A stretch of DNA of 64,000 nt from Heligmosomoides polygyrus polygyrus. Lineage: Eukaryota; Nematoda; Chromadorea; Rhabditida; Heligmosomidae. Numbering within the stretch: position 1 is the first letter of the stretch; each line of letters begins with the position of its first letter. Under the pieces are notes generated by a model. That model was not told where the DNA came from. It did not search any database and worked only from the letters and a program-made list of their open reading frames with translations. Shown piece by piece: positions 51,850 to 61,925 of the stretch. The stretch spans positions 49,335,631 through 49,399,630 of the forward strand of contig OX377206.1 in the NCBI GenBank assembly GCA_947396885.1, given 5' to 3'. The translations under genes and the position numbers were made by a program.

Positions 51850-54800
51850 TCCAGCGTTAGGTGCCGGTGAAGTCGACGACTGACGCTGGGTGAGGAATTA
51901 TTACCAGATAGGTTGGGCTACGTTCCTAGCGTGGCCAGACATACTCAAAGCCGGAATGACTGGTGTGGTCCGCAGGTTCAGCCTCAGGGAGCTGCGAAGC
52001 CAACGACTGAGGCTGGGTGAGGAAATATCACCAGATAGGTTGGGCTACGTTCCTAGCCTGGCCAGCCATACTCGAAGCCGGAATGCCTGGCCTAGCCCGC
52101 GACTCTCGTGGAGGAAGGACCAACAACTAGGTTGCGCTACGTTCCTAGCGTGGCCAGCCATACCCTATGCCGGAATGCCTGGCCTAGCCCGCGACTCTGG
52201 TGGAGGAAGGACCAACAACTAGGTTGGGCTACGTTCCTAGCGTGGCCAGCCATACTCGAAGCCGGAATGACTGGCGTGGTCGGCAGGTCCAGCGTTAGGT
52301 GCCGGTGAAGTCGACGACTGACGCTGGGAGAGGAATTATTACCAGATAGGTTGGGCTACGTTCCTAGCCTGTCCAGCAATACTCGAAGCCGGAATGCCTG
52401 GTGTGGTCCGCACGTCCAGCGTTAGGTGCCGGCGAAGTCGACGACTGACGCTGGGTGAGAAAGGATCACCAGCTGGGTTGCGCTTCGTTCTTAGCGTGGC
52501 CAGCTATACCCTATTCCGGAATGCCAGGCCTAGCCCGCGACTCTGGTGGAGGAAGGACCAACAACTAGGTTGGGCTACGTTCCTAGCGTGGCCAGCCATA
52601 CTCGAAGCCGGAATGCCTGGTGTGGTCCGCACGTCCAGCGTTAGGTGCCGGCGAAGTCGACGACTGACGCTGGTTGAGGAATTATTACCAGATAGGTTGG
52701 GCTACGTTCCTAGCCTGGCCAGCCATACTCGAAGCCGGAATGCCTGGTGTGGTCCGCACTTCCAGCGTGAGGTGCCGGCGAAGCCGACGAGTGACGCGGG
52801 GTGGGGAATTATTACCAGATAGGTTGGGCTACGTTCCTAGCCTGGCCAGCCATACTCAAAGCCGGAATGCCTGGTGTGGTCCGCACTTCCAGCGTGAGGT
52901 GCCGGCGAAGTCGACGACTGACGCTGGGTGAGGAATTATGACCAGATAGGTTGGGCTACGTTCCTAGCCTGGCCAGCCATACTCGAAGCCGGAATGCCTG
53001 GTGTGGTCCGCACGTCCAGCGTTAGGTGCCGGCGAAGTCGACGACTGACGCTGGGTGAGGAATTATCACCAGATAGGTTGGGCTACGTTCCTAGCGTGGC
53101 CAGACATACTCAAAGCCGGAATGACTGGTGTGGTCCGCAGGTTCAGCCTCAGGGAGCTGCGAAGCCAACGACTGAGGCTGGGTGAGGAAATATCACCAGA
53201 TAGGTTGGGCTACGTTCCTAGCCTGGCCAGCCATACTCGAAGCCGGAATGCCTGGTGTGGTCCGCTCGCCCATCGTTAGGTGCCGGCGAAGTCGACGACT
53301 GACGCTGGGTGAGGAATTATCACCAGATAGGTTGGGCTACGTTCCTAGCGTGGCCAGACATACTCGAAGCCGGAATGCCTGGTGTGGTCCGCTCGACCAT
53401 CGTTAGGTGCCGGCGAAGTCGACGACTGACGCTGGGTGAGGAATTATCACCAGATAGGTTGGGCTACGTTCCTAGCGTGGCCAGACATACTCAAAGCCGG
53501 AATGACTGGTGTGGTCCGCACGTCCAGCGTTAGGTGCCGGCGAAGTCGACGACTGACGCTGGGTGAGGAATTATCACCAGATAGGTTGGGCTACGTTCCT
53601 AGCGTGGCCAGACATACTCAAAGCCGGAATGACTGGTGTGGTCCGCAGGTTCAGCCTCAGGGAGCTGCGAAGCCAACGACTGAGGCTGGGTGACGAAATA
53701 TCACCAGATAGGTTGGGCTACGTTCCTAGCCTGGCCAGCCATACTCAAAGCCGGAATGCCTGGTGTGGTCCGCTCGCCCATCGTTAGGTGCCGGCGAAGT
53801 CGACGACTGACGCTGGGTGAGGAATTATCACCAGATAGGTTGGGCTACGTTCCTAGCGTGGCCAGACATACTCAAAGCCGGAATGACTGGTGTGGTCCGC
53901 ACTTCCAGCGTGAGGTGCCGGCGAAGCCGACGAGTGACGCGGGGTGGGGAATTATTACCAGATAGGGTGGGCTACGTTCCTAGCCTGGCCAGCCATACTC
54001 GAAGCCGGAATGCCTGGTGTGGTCCGCACTTCCAGCGTGAGGTGCCGGCGAAGTCGACGACTGACGCTGGGTGAGAAAGGATCACCAGCTGGGTTGCGCT
54101 ACGTTCTTAGCGTGGCCAGCCATACCCTATGTCGGAATGCCTGGCCTAGCCCGCGACATTGGTGGAGGAAGGACCACCAACTAGATTGGGCTACGTTCCT
54201 AGCGTGGCCAGCCATACTCGAAGCCGAAATGTCTGGTGTTCCGCAGATCCAGCGTTAGGTGCCGGCGAAGTCGACGACTGACTCTGGGTGAGGAGTTATT
54301 ACCAGATAGGTTGGGCTACGTTCCTAGCCTGGCCAGCCATACTCGAAGCCGGAATGCCTGGTGTGGTCCGCTCGTTCAGCCTTAGGTGCCGGCGAAGCCG
54401 ACGACTGACGCGGGGTGGGGAAGGATCACCAGCTAGGCTGGGGCTACTTTCCTAGCGTGGCCAGCCATGCTCGAAGCTGGCGAAGCCGCCAAACCTGGCG
54501 TGGCCCGCACATCCAGCCTTAGGTGCCGGCGAAGTCGACGACTGACGCGGGGTGGATCACCAGCTGGGTTGCGCTACGTTCCTAGCGTGGCCAGCCGTAC
54601 TCGGAGCCGGAATGCCTGGTGTGGTCCGCTCGTCCAGCGTTAGGTGCCGGCGAAGTCGACGACTGACGCTGGGTGAGGAATTATTACCAGATAGGTTAGG
54701 CTACGTTCCTAGCGTGGCCAGACATACTCAAAGCCGGAATGCCTGGTGTGGTCCGCACTTCCAGCGTGAGGTGCCGGCGAAGTCGACGACTGACGCTGGG

Positions 54801-55365
54801 TGAGAAAGGATCACCAGCTGGGTTGCGCTACGTTCTTAGCGTGGCCAGCCATACCCTATGTCGGAATGCCTGGCCTAGCCCGCGACATTGGTGGAGGAAG
54901 GACCACCAACTAGATTGGGCTACGTTCCTAGCGTGGCCAGCCATACTCGAAGCCGAAATGTCTGGTGTTCCGCAGATCCAGCCTTAGGTGCCGGCGAAGT
55001 GGACGACTGACTCTGGGTGAGGAGTTATTACCAGATAGGTTGGGCTACGTTCCTAGCCTGGCCAGCCATACTCGAAGCCGGAATGCCTGGTGTGGTCCGC
55101 TCGTTCAGCCTTAGGTGCCGGCGAAGCCGACGACTGACGCGGGGTGGGGAAGGATCACCAGCTAGGCTGGGGCTACTTTCCTAGCGTGGCCAGCCATGCT
55201 CGAAGCTGGCGAAGCCGCCAAACCTGGCGTGGCCCGCACATCCAGCCTTAGGTGCCGGCGAAGTCGACGACTGACGCGGGGTGGATCACCAGCTGGGTTG
55301 CGCTACGTTCCTAGCGTGGCCAGCCATACTCGAATCCGAAATGTCTGGTGTTCCGCAGATCCAGC
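51850..55365. repeat. 4,421-bp tandem duplication, unit 2 (3,516 bp)
   Basis: This matches 47,429-50,944. The left edge lies in a chimeric A monomer that joins gtggtccgcagatcc to ccagcgttaggtgccggtgaag. The right edge is where cagcg (50,945) becomes cagcc (55,366). The whole 47.4-49.8 kb part is also shared with 31.8-34.9 kb. Confidence 0.86.
52569..54092. repeat. A-only block, 12 monomers of 127 bp
   Basis: This is the 4,421-bp tandem copy of 48,148-49,671. It is 12 x 127 bp with the same order of subtypes, including A-prime monomers and the tcgcccatcg and tcgaccatcg forms. Confidence 0.86.
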
Positions 55366-55843
55366 CTTAGGTGCCGGCGAAGTCGACGACTGACTCTGGG
55401 TGAGGAGTTATTACCAGATAGGTTGGGCTACGTTCCTAGCCTGGCCAGCCATACTCGAAGCCGGAATGCCTGGTGTGGTCCGCTCGTCCAGCGTTAGGTG
55501 CCGGCGAAGTCGACGACTGACGCTGGGTGAGGAAATATCACCAGATAGGTTGGGCTACGTTCCTAGCCTGGCCAGCCATACTCGAAGCCTGAATGCCTGG
55601 TGTGGTCCGCACGTCCAGCGTTAGGTGCCGGCGAAGTCGACGACTGACGCTGGGTGAGAAAGGATCACCAGCTGGGTTGCGCTTCGTTCTTAGCGTGGCC
55701 AGCCATACCCTATTCCGGAATGCCTGGCCTAGCCCGCGACTCTGGTGGAGGAAGGACCAACAACTAGGTTGGGCTACGTTCCTAGCGTGGCCAGCCACAC
55801 TCGAAGCCGGAATGCCTGGTGTGGTCCGCTCGTCCAGCGTTAG

Positions 55844-58307
55844 GTGCCGGTGAAGTCGACGACTGACGCTGGGTGAGGAATTATTACCAGATAGGTTGGG
55901 CTGCGTTCCTAGCCTGGCCAGCCATACTCGAAGCCGGAATGCCTGGCCTAGCCCGCGACTCTCGTGGAGGAAGGACCAACAACTAGGTTGCGCTACGTTC
56001 CTAGCGTGGCCAGCCATACCCTATGCCGGAATGCCTGGCCTAGCCCGCGACTCTGGTGGAGGAAGGACCAACAACTAGGTTGGGCTACGTTCCTAGCGTG
56101 GCCAGCCATACTCGAAGCCGGAATGACTGGCGTGGTCGGCAGGTCCAGCGTTATGTGCCGGTGAAGTCGACGACTGACGCTGGGTGAGGAATTATTACCA
56201 GATAGGTTGGGCTACGTTCCTAGCCTGGCCAGCAATACTCGAAGCCGGAATGCCTGGTGTGGTCCGCACGTCCAGCGTTAGGTGCCGGCGAAGTCGACGA
56301 CTGACGCTGGGTGAGAAAGGATCACCAGCTGGGTTGCGCTTCGTTCTTAGCGTGGCCAGCCATACCCTATTCCGGAATGCCTGGCCTAGCCCGCGACTCT
56401 GGTGGAGGAAGGACCAACAACTAGGCTGGGCTACGTTCCTAGCGTGGCCAGCCGTACTCGAAGCCGGAATGCCTGGTGTGGTCCGCTCGTCCAGCGTTAG
56501 GTGCCGGTGAAGTCGACGACTGACGCTGGGTGAGGAATTATTACCAGATAGGTTGGGCTACGTTCCTAGCGTGGCCAGCCATACTCGAAGCCGGAATGCC
56601 TGGTGTGGTCCGCACGTCCAGCGTTAGGTGCCGGCGAAGTCGACGACTGACGCTGGGTGAGAAAGGATCACCAGCTGGGTTGCGCTTCGTTCTTAGCGTG
56701 GCCAGCCATACCCTATTCCGGAATGCCTGGCCTAGCCCGCGACTCTGGTGGAGGAAGGACCAACAACTAGGCTGGGCTACGTTCCTAGCGTGGCCAGCCA
56801 TACTCGAAGCCGGAATGCCTGGTGTGGTCCGCACGTCCAGCGTTAGGTGCCGGCGAAGTCGACGACTGACGCTGGGTGAGAAAGGATCACCAGCTGGGTT
56901 GCGCTTCGTTCTTAGCGTGGCCAGCCATACCCTATGCCGGAATGCCTGGCCTAGCCCGCGACTCTGGTGGAGGAAGGACCAACAACTAGGTTGCGCTACG
57001 TTCCTAGCGTGGCCAGCCATACCCTATGCCGGAATGCCTGGCCTAGCCCGCGACTCTGGTGGAGGAAGGACCAACAACTAGGTTGGGCTACGTTCCTAGC
57101 GTGGCCAGCCATACTCGAAGCCGGAATGACTGGCGTGGTCGGCAGGTCCAGCGTTATGTGCCGGTGAAGTCGACGACTGACGCTGGGTGAGGAATTATTA
57201 CCAGATAGGTTGGGCTGCGTTCCTAGCCTGGCCAGCCATACTCGAAGCCGGAATGCCTGGCCTAGCCCGCGACTCTCGTGGAGGAAGGACCAACAACTAG
57301 GTTGCGCTACGTTCCTAGCGTGGCCAGCCATACCCTATGCCGGAATGCCTGGCCTAGCCCGCGACTCTGGTGGAGGAAGGACCAACAACTAGGTTGGGCT
57401 ACGTTCCTAGCGTGGCCAGCCATACTCGAAGCCGGAATGACTGGCGTGGTCGGCAGGTCCAGCGTTATGTGCCGGTGAAGTCGACGACTGACGCTGGGTG
57501 AGGAATTATTACCAGATAGGTTGGGCTACGTTCCTAGCCTGGCCAGCAATACTCGAAGCCGGAATGCCTGGTGTGGTCCGCACGTCCAGCGTTAGGTGCC
57601 GGCGAAGTCGACGACTGACGCTGGGTGAGAAAGGATCACCAGCTGGGTTGCGCTTCGTTCTTAGCGTGGCCAGCCATACCCTATTCCGGAATGCCTGGCC
57701 TAGCCCGCGACTCTGGTGGAGGAAGGACCAACAACTAGGCTGGGCTACGTTCCTAGCGTGGCCAGCCGTACTCGAAGCCGGAATGCCTGGTGTGGTCCGC
57801 TCGTCCAGCGTTAGGTGCCGGTGAAGTCGACGACTGACGCTGGGTGAGGAATTATTACCAGATAGGTTGGGCTACGTTCCTAGCGTGGCCAGCCATACTC
57901 GAAGCCGGAATGCCTGGTGTGGTCCGCACGTCCAGCGTTAGGTGCCGGCGAAGTCGACGACTGACGCTGGGTGAGAAAGGATCACCAGCTGGGTTGCGCT
58001 TCGTTCTTAGCGTGGCCAGCCATACCCTATTCCGGAATGCCTGGCCTAGCCCGCGACTCTGGTGGAGGAAGGACCAACAACTAGGCTGGGCTACGTTCCT
58101 AGCGTGGCCAGCCATACTCGAAGCCGGAATGCCTGGTGTGGTCCGCACGTCCAGCGTTAGGTGCCGGCGAAGTCGACGACTGACGCTGGGTGAGAAAGGA
58201 TCACCAGCTGGGTTGCGCTTCGTTCTTAGCGTGGCCAGCCATACCCTATGCCGGAATGCCTGGCCTAGCCCGCGACTCTGGTGGAGGAAGGACCAACAAC
58301 TAGGTTG
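55844..58307. repeat. 1,314-bp tandem duplication (1,314 + 1,150 bp)
   Basis: Landmarks at 55,896, 55,964, 56,184 and 56,530 recur at 57,210, 57,278, 57,498 and 57,844, all 1,314 bp later. The edges are at 55,844/57,158 (gcgttagg against gcgttatg just before) and 56,993/58,307 (ttgcgc against ttgggc just after). Confidence 0.84.
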
Positions 58308-60257
58308 GGCTACGTTCCTAGCGTGGCCAGCCATACTCGAAGCCGGAATGACTGGCGTGGTCGGCAGGTCCAGCGTTAGGTGCCGGTGAAGTCGACGACT
58401 GACGCTGGGTGAGGAATTATTACCAGATAGGTTGGGCTACGTTCCTAGCGTGGCCAGACATACTCAAAGCCGGAATGACTGGTGTGGTCCGCAGGTTCAG
58501 CCTCAGGGAGCTGCGAAGCCAACGACTGAGGCTGGGTGAGGAAATATCACCAGATAGGTTGGGCTACGTTCCTAGCCTGGCCAGCCATACTCGAAGCCGG
58601 AATGCCTGGCCTAGCCCGCGACTCTCGTGGAGGAAGGACCAACAACTAGGTTGGGCTACGTTCCTAGCGTGGCCAGCCATACTCGAAGCCGGAATGCCTG
58701 GTGTGGTCCGCTCGTCCAGCGTTAGGTGCCGGCGAAGTCGACGACTGACGCTGGGTGAGGAATTATTACCAGATAGGTAGGGCTACGTTCCTAGCCTGGC
58801 CAGCCATACTCGAAGCCGGAATGCCTGGTGTGGTCCGCACTTCCAGCGTGAGGTGCCGGTGAAGCCGACGAGTGACGCGGGTGGGGAATTATTACCAGAT
58901 AGGTTGGGCTACGTTCCCAGCCTGGCCAGCCATACTCGAAGCCGGAATGCCTGGTGTGGTCCGCACTTCCAGCGTGAGGTGCCGGCGAAGTCGACGACTG
59001 ACGCTGGGTGAGGAATTATGACCAGATAGGTTGGGCTACGTTCCTAGCCTGGCCAGCCATACTCGAAGCCGGAATGCCTGGTGTGGTCCGCACGTCCAGC
59101 GTTAGGTGCCGGCGAAGTCGACGACTGACGCTGGGTGAGGAATTATCACCAGATAGCTTGGGCTACGTTCCTAGCGTGGCCAGACATACTCAAAGCCGGA
59201 ATGACTGGTGTGGTCCGCAGGTTCAGCCCCAGGGAGCTGCGAAGCCAACGACTGAGGCTGGGTGAGGAAATATCACCAGATAGGTTGGGCTACGTTCCTA
59301 GCCTGGCCAGCCATACTCGAAGCCGGAATGCCTGGTGTGGTCCGCTCGCCCACCGTTAGGTGCCGGCGAAGTCGACGACTGACGCTGGGTGAGGAATTAT
59401 CACCAGATAGGTTGGGCTACGTTCATAGCCTGGCCAGCCATACTCGAAGCCGGAATGCCTGGTGTGGTCCGCACGTCCAGCGTTAGGTGCCGGCGAAGTC
59501 GACGACTGACGCTGGGTGAGGAATTATCAACAGATAGGTTGGGCTACGTTCCTAGCGTGGCCAGACATACTCAAAGCCGGAATGACTGGTGTGGTCCGCA
59601 GGTTCAGCCTCAGGGAGCTGCGAAGCCAACGACTGAGGCTGGGTGAGGAAATATCACCAGATAGGTTGGGCTACGTTCCTAGCCTGGCCAGCCATACTCG
59701 AAGCCGGAATGCCTGGTGTGGTCCGCTCGCCCAGCGTTAGGTGCCGGTGAAGTCGACGACTGACGCTGGGTGAGGAATTATTACCAGATAGGTTGGGCTG
59801 CGTTCCTAGCCTGGCCAGCCATACTCGAAGCCGGAATGCCTGGCCTAGCCCGCGACTCTCGTGGAGGAAGGACCAACAACTAGGTTGGGCTACGTTCCTA
59901 GCGTGGCCAGCCATACTCGAAGCCGGAATGACTGGCGTGGTCGGCAGGTCCAGCGTTATGTGCCGGTGAAGTCGACGACTGACGCTGGGTGAGGAATTAT
60001 TACCAGATAGGTTGGGCTACGTTCCTAGCCTGGCCAGCAATACTCGAAGCCGGAATGCCTGGTGTGGTCCGCACGTCCAGCGTTAGGTGCCGGCGAAGTC
60101 GACGACTGACGCTGGGTGAGAAAGGATCACCAGCTGGATTGCGCTTCGTTCTTAGCGTGGCCAGCTATACCCTATTCCGGAATGCCAGGCCTAGCCCGCG
60201 ACTCTGGTGGAGGAAGGACCAACAACTAGGTTGGCTACGTTCCTAGCGTGGCCAGCC
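57549..60257. repeat. 2,709-bp tandem duplication, unit 1
   Basis: The unit 57,549-60,257 is followed by a second copy that starts at 60,258 and reaches 63,242, with the transposon inserted in it. The offset is 2,709 bp before the insertion and 4,028 bp after it. The difference of 1,319 bp equals the element plus the two duplicated TA bases. This shows that the flanks belong together and that nothing was lost at insertion. Confidence 0.88.
58650..59791. repeat. A-only block, 9 monomers (1,142 bp)
   Basis: This is 9 x 127 minus one base. It is the copy of 44,654 onward at an offset of 13,996 bp, and it shares the gcgggtgggg deletion and the ataggtaggg and agatagcttggg markers. The shared segment runs from about 44,093/58,089 to 45,751/59,747. 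Confidence 0.85.
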
Positions 60258-60604
60258 ATACTCGAAGCCGGAATGCCTGGTGTGGTCCGCACGTCCAGCG
60301 TTAGGTGCCGGCGAAGTCGACGACTGACGCTGGGTGAGAAAGGATCACCAGCTGGGTTGCGCTTCGTTCTTAGCGTGGCCAGCCATACCCTATTCCGGAA
60401 TGCCTGGCCTAGCCCGCGACTCTGGTGGAGGAAGGACCAACAACTAGGCTGGGCTACGTTCCTAGCGTGGCCAGCCGTACTCGAAGCCGGAATGCCTGGT
60501 GTGGTCCGCTCGTCCAGCGTTAGGTGCCGGTGAAGTCGACGACTGACGCTGGGTGAGGAATTATTACCAGATAGGTTGGGCTACGTTCCTAGCGTGGCCA
60601 GCCA

Positions 60605-60606
60605 TA
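60605..60606. other. Target-site duplication TA (left copy)
   Basis: The dinucleotide TA precedes the left terminus, and a second TA follows the right terminus at 61,924-61,925. Uninterrupted monomers have a single TA at this point (gccaTActcg), for example at 57,896-57,897. Confidence 0.92.
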
Positions 60607-60636
60607 CAGGGTGGCTGAAAAGTTCGGGCAATTTTT
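60607..60636 (+). repeat. Left terminal inverted repeat, 30 bp
   Basis: The repeat begins cagggtggctgaaaag and ends in gggcaattttt. It is the exact reverse complement of 61,894-61,923 over 30 bases; the next base on each side no longer matches. Confidence 0.95.
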
Positions 60637-60763
60637 TGTGGTACTACTTTTGGCTTTGAAATTGAAGTTTTTGGTTGTTTCTGTTGCTTCCGTTGTATTC
60701 CTCGCGCAATTTTGATCTAGAATGTGTTGCTCCATTTTTCTTATCTTCAGTTGTGATTGTGAT

Positions 60764-61787
60764 ATGTTTCGTGAAAGTCAACGTGTCACCGTCGTCGAGT
60801 TGCACAAGGCGGGAATGAAGACCGCGGTCATGGTTCGGACAACCGGCTTCAAACAAAGGATCGCCTACAAGACTGTAAAGCGCTACAAGGAGACTGGCGG
60901 AACCTCGGAGCGTCCCTGCAGCGGCCGTCCCACCACAGCGACAACACCGGAGAACATCAACAAGGTTCGTTGTCGCATTCGCCGCAATTCTGAGGTGTCC
61001 ATGAAAAAGATGGCTATGGATCCCGGGATCAGTAGAGAAGGAGTCTGACATATTGCCAGGAGAAAGCCGGGATTACGCACTACAAAGTCGCTCGCATTCA
61101 CTTTCTCAACGACGAAATGAAAGCTGAGAGGTTGAGGAAATGCAGGCGAAGGCGTCGGCTGCTCGGCGGTAGTCGCTTGTGGAGGATGCTGTTCACCGAC
61201 GAGAAGATATTCGCGGTCCAGCCGGTTCACAATCGTCAGAATCGCCGGCAACTGCTCAAGAAGGGTCAGCAGAAGACGACAACAGCAAGGACCATCAGCC
61301 GCAGTCATTTTCCAGCCTCGGTGATGCTTTGGGGTGGGATATGCGCTACCGGAAAGACGCCACTGGTCTTCATGAGTGCAACGTCAAAATGAACGCCACC
61401 AGCTACCAGCAACGTGTCCTCCGCGACGTACTGGACCCGTGGGCGACGTACCATTTTCACGAAACTGGATTTTCTCCTCAGCAGGACTGCGCATTCCGCC
61501 AAATCCACGATTGCCGTTTGCGAGGAGCTCTTCCCAGGCTTTTGGAGCAAGGACATCTAACCATCCAACTCGCCTGATCTCAACCCGATGGATATTCGGT
61601 GTGGTCAGTCATGGAGCAGAAGATCTCTACTACAAGATACGCCACTGTTTAGCGGCTAAAAGCGGCGTTGATGCAGTCCTGAGACGAGATTACAGCGGAT
61701 CAGTGTGCGACCATCGACATCGACTTCCCAAAGCGACCGCGAAAATGTATTGAAGCCAAAGTAGGCAATTTTGAGCCCTTGTTGTGA
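60764..61787 (+). pseudogene. Tc1/mariner transposase pseudogene (DD37D-like)
   Basis: An intact relative would be a nuclear transposase of roughly 340 residues that binds the termini and cuts and pastes the element. The likely start is the ATG at 60,764 (MFRESQRV). An N-terminal helix-turn-helix region is followed by the linker SGRPTTATTPENI (about residues 52-64) and a second helix-turn-helix ending GISREGV. The catalytic domain has the first Asp in MLFTDEKIF (61,198-61,200), the conserved HNRQNRRQLL and PASVMLWGGI, the second Asp in QQD (61,485-61,487) and the third in SPDLNPMD (61,591-61,593). The tail (KRPRKCIEAK) ends at TGA 61,785. Breaks are TGA 61,046, a frameshift at about 61,049-61,080, a second near 61,370, about 8 bases missing after 61,487, TAA 61,558, one base missing near 61,593, TAG 61,650 and TGA 61,680. 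Allowing for the missing bases, the last two Asp are separated by 37 residues, as in the maT-like DD37D group. That subgroup is an inference; the superfamily is secure. Confidence 0.9.
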
Positions 61788-61893
61788 ATTTTTCTGTTGT
61801 ATTCTGTTGTTATTGATCTAATGAAGTCGCTGTTATTTGTGTTTGCAAATCTGTTTCGTTTATGTAATTTTTTCGTACCGCTGAAATACTTTG

Positions 61894-61923
61894 AAAAATT
61901 GCCCGAACTTTTCAGCCACCCTG
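61894..61923 (-). repeat. Right terminal inverted repeat, 30 bp
   Basis: The repeat begins aaaaattgcccg and ends cttttcagccaccctg. It is the perfect inverse of the left terminus and is followed directly by the TA duplication. Confidence 0.95.
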
Positions 61924-61925
61924 TA
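61924..61925. other. Target-site duplication TA (right copy)
   Basis: This is the partner of 60,605-60,606. The interrupted A monomer resumes directly after it with ctcgaagccgg. Confidence 0.92.

Larger units (their letters stand above)
1..60604. repeat. Satellite array of mixed 127-bp and 92-bp monomers (left part)
   Basis: This stretch consists entirely of head-to-tail monomers in one orientation. Successive copies of the head gttgggctac lie either 127 bp apart (A) or 92 bp apart (B); for example the heads at 12, 139, 231, 358, 450 and 542 give A, B, A, B, B. Hand counts give 76 G+C of 127 in A and 56 of 92 in B. No unique sequence longer than a monomer variant was seen. I do not recognise the family. 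A pericentromeric, centromeric or other heterochromatic location would be usual for such an array, but nothing here proves it. Open frames run through it, but they read the same DNA in different frames and are not treated as genes. Confidence 0.97.
60607..61923 (+). mobile_element. Tc1/mariner-superfamily DNA transposon, 1,317 bp, degenerate
   Basis: The element is bounded by 30-bp perfect terminal inverted repeats that begin cagggtggctgaaaag, and it is flanked by TA on both sides (60,605-60,606 and 61,924-61,925). TA duplication, the CAGGG-type end, the size and the transposase remnant together define the Tc1/mariner superfamily. The satellite monomer ggccagccatactcgaag is cut at its TA, and the two halves lie immediately outside. 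The ends (60,637-60,763 and 61,788-61,893) are AT-rich and non-coding, unlike the GC-rich array. No other copy lies in the window. The transposase is broken, so this copy could only move if enzyme were supplied in trans. Confidence 0.96.

Noticed and set aside
1..60604. CRISPR array
   Set aside because: The repeats are contiguous 92- and 127-bp monomers with no unique spacers and no cas genes.
60644..61556. Minus-strand open frames inside the transposon
   Set aside because: They lie antisense to the transposase remnant, which is clearly on the plus strand by its conserved motifs.
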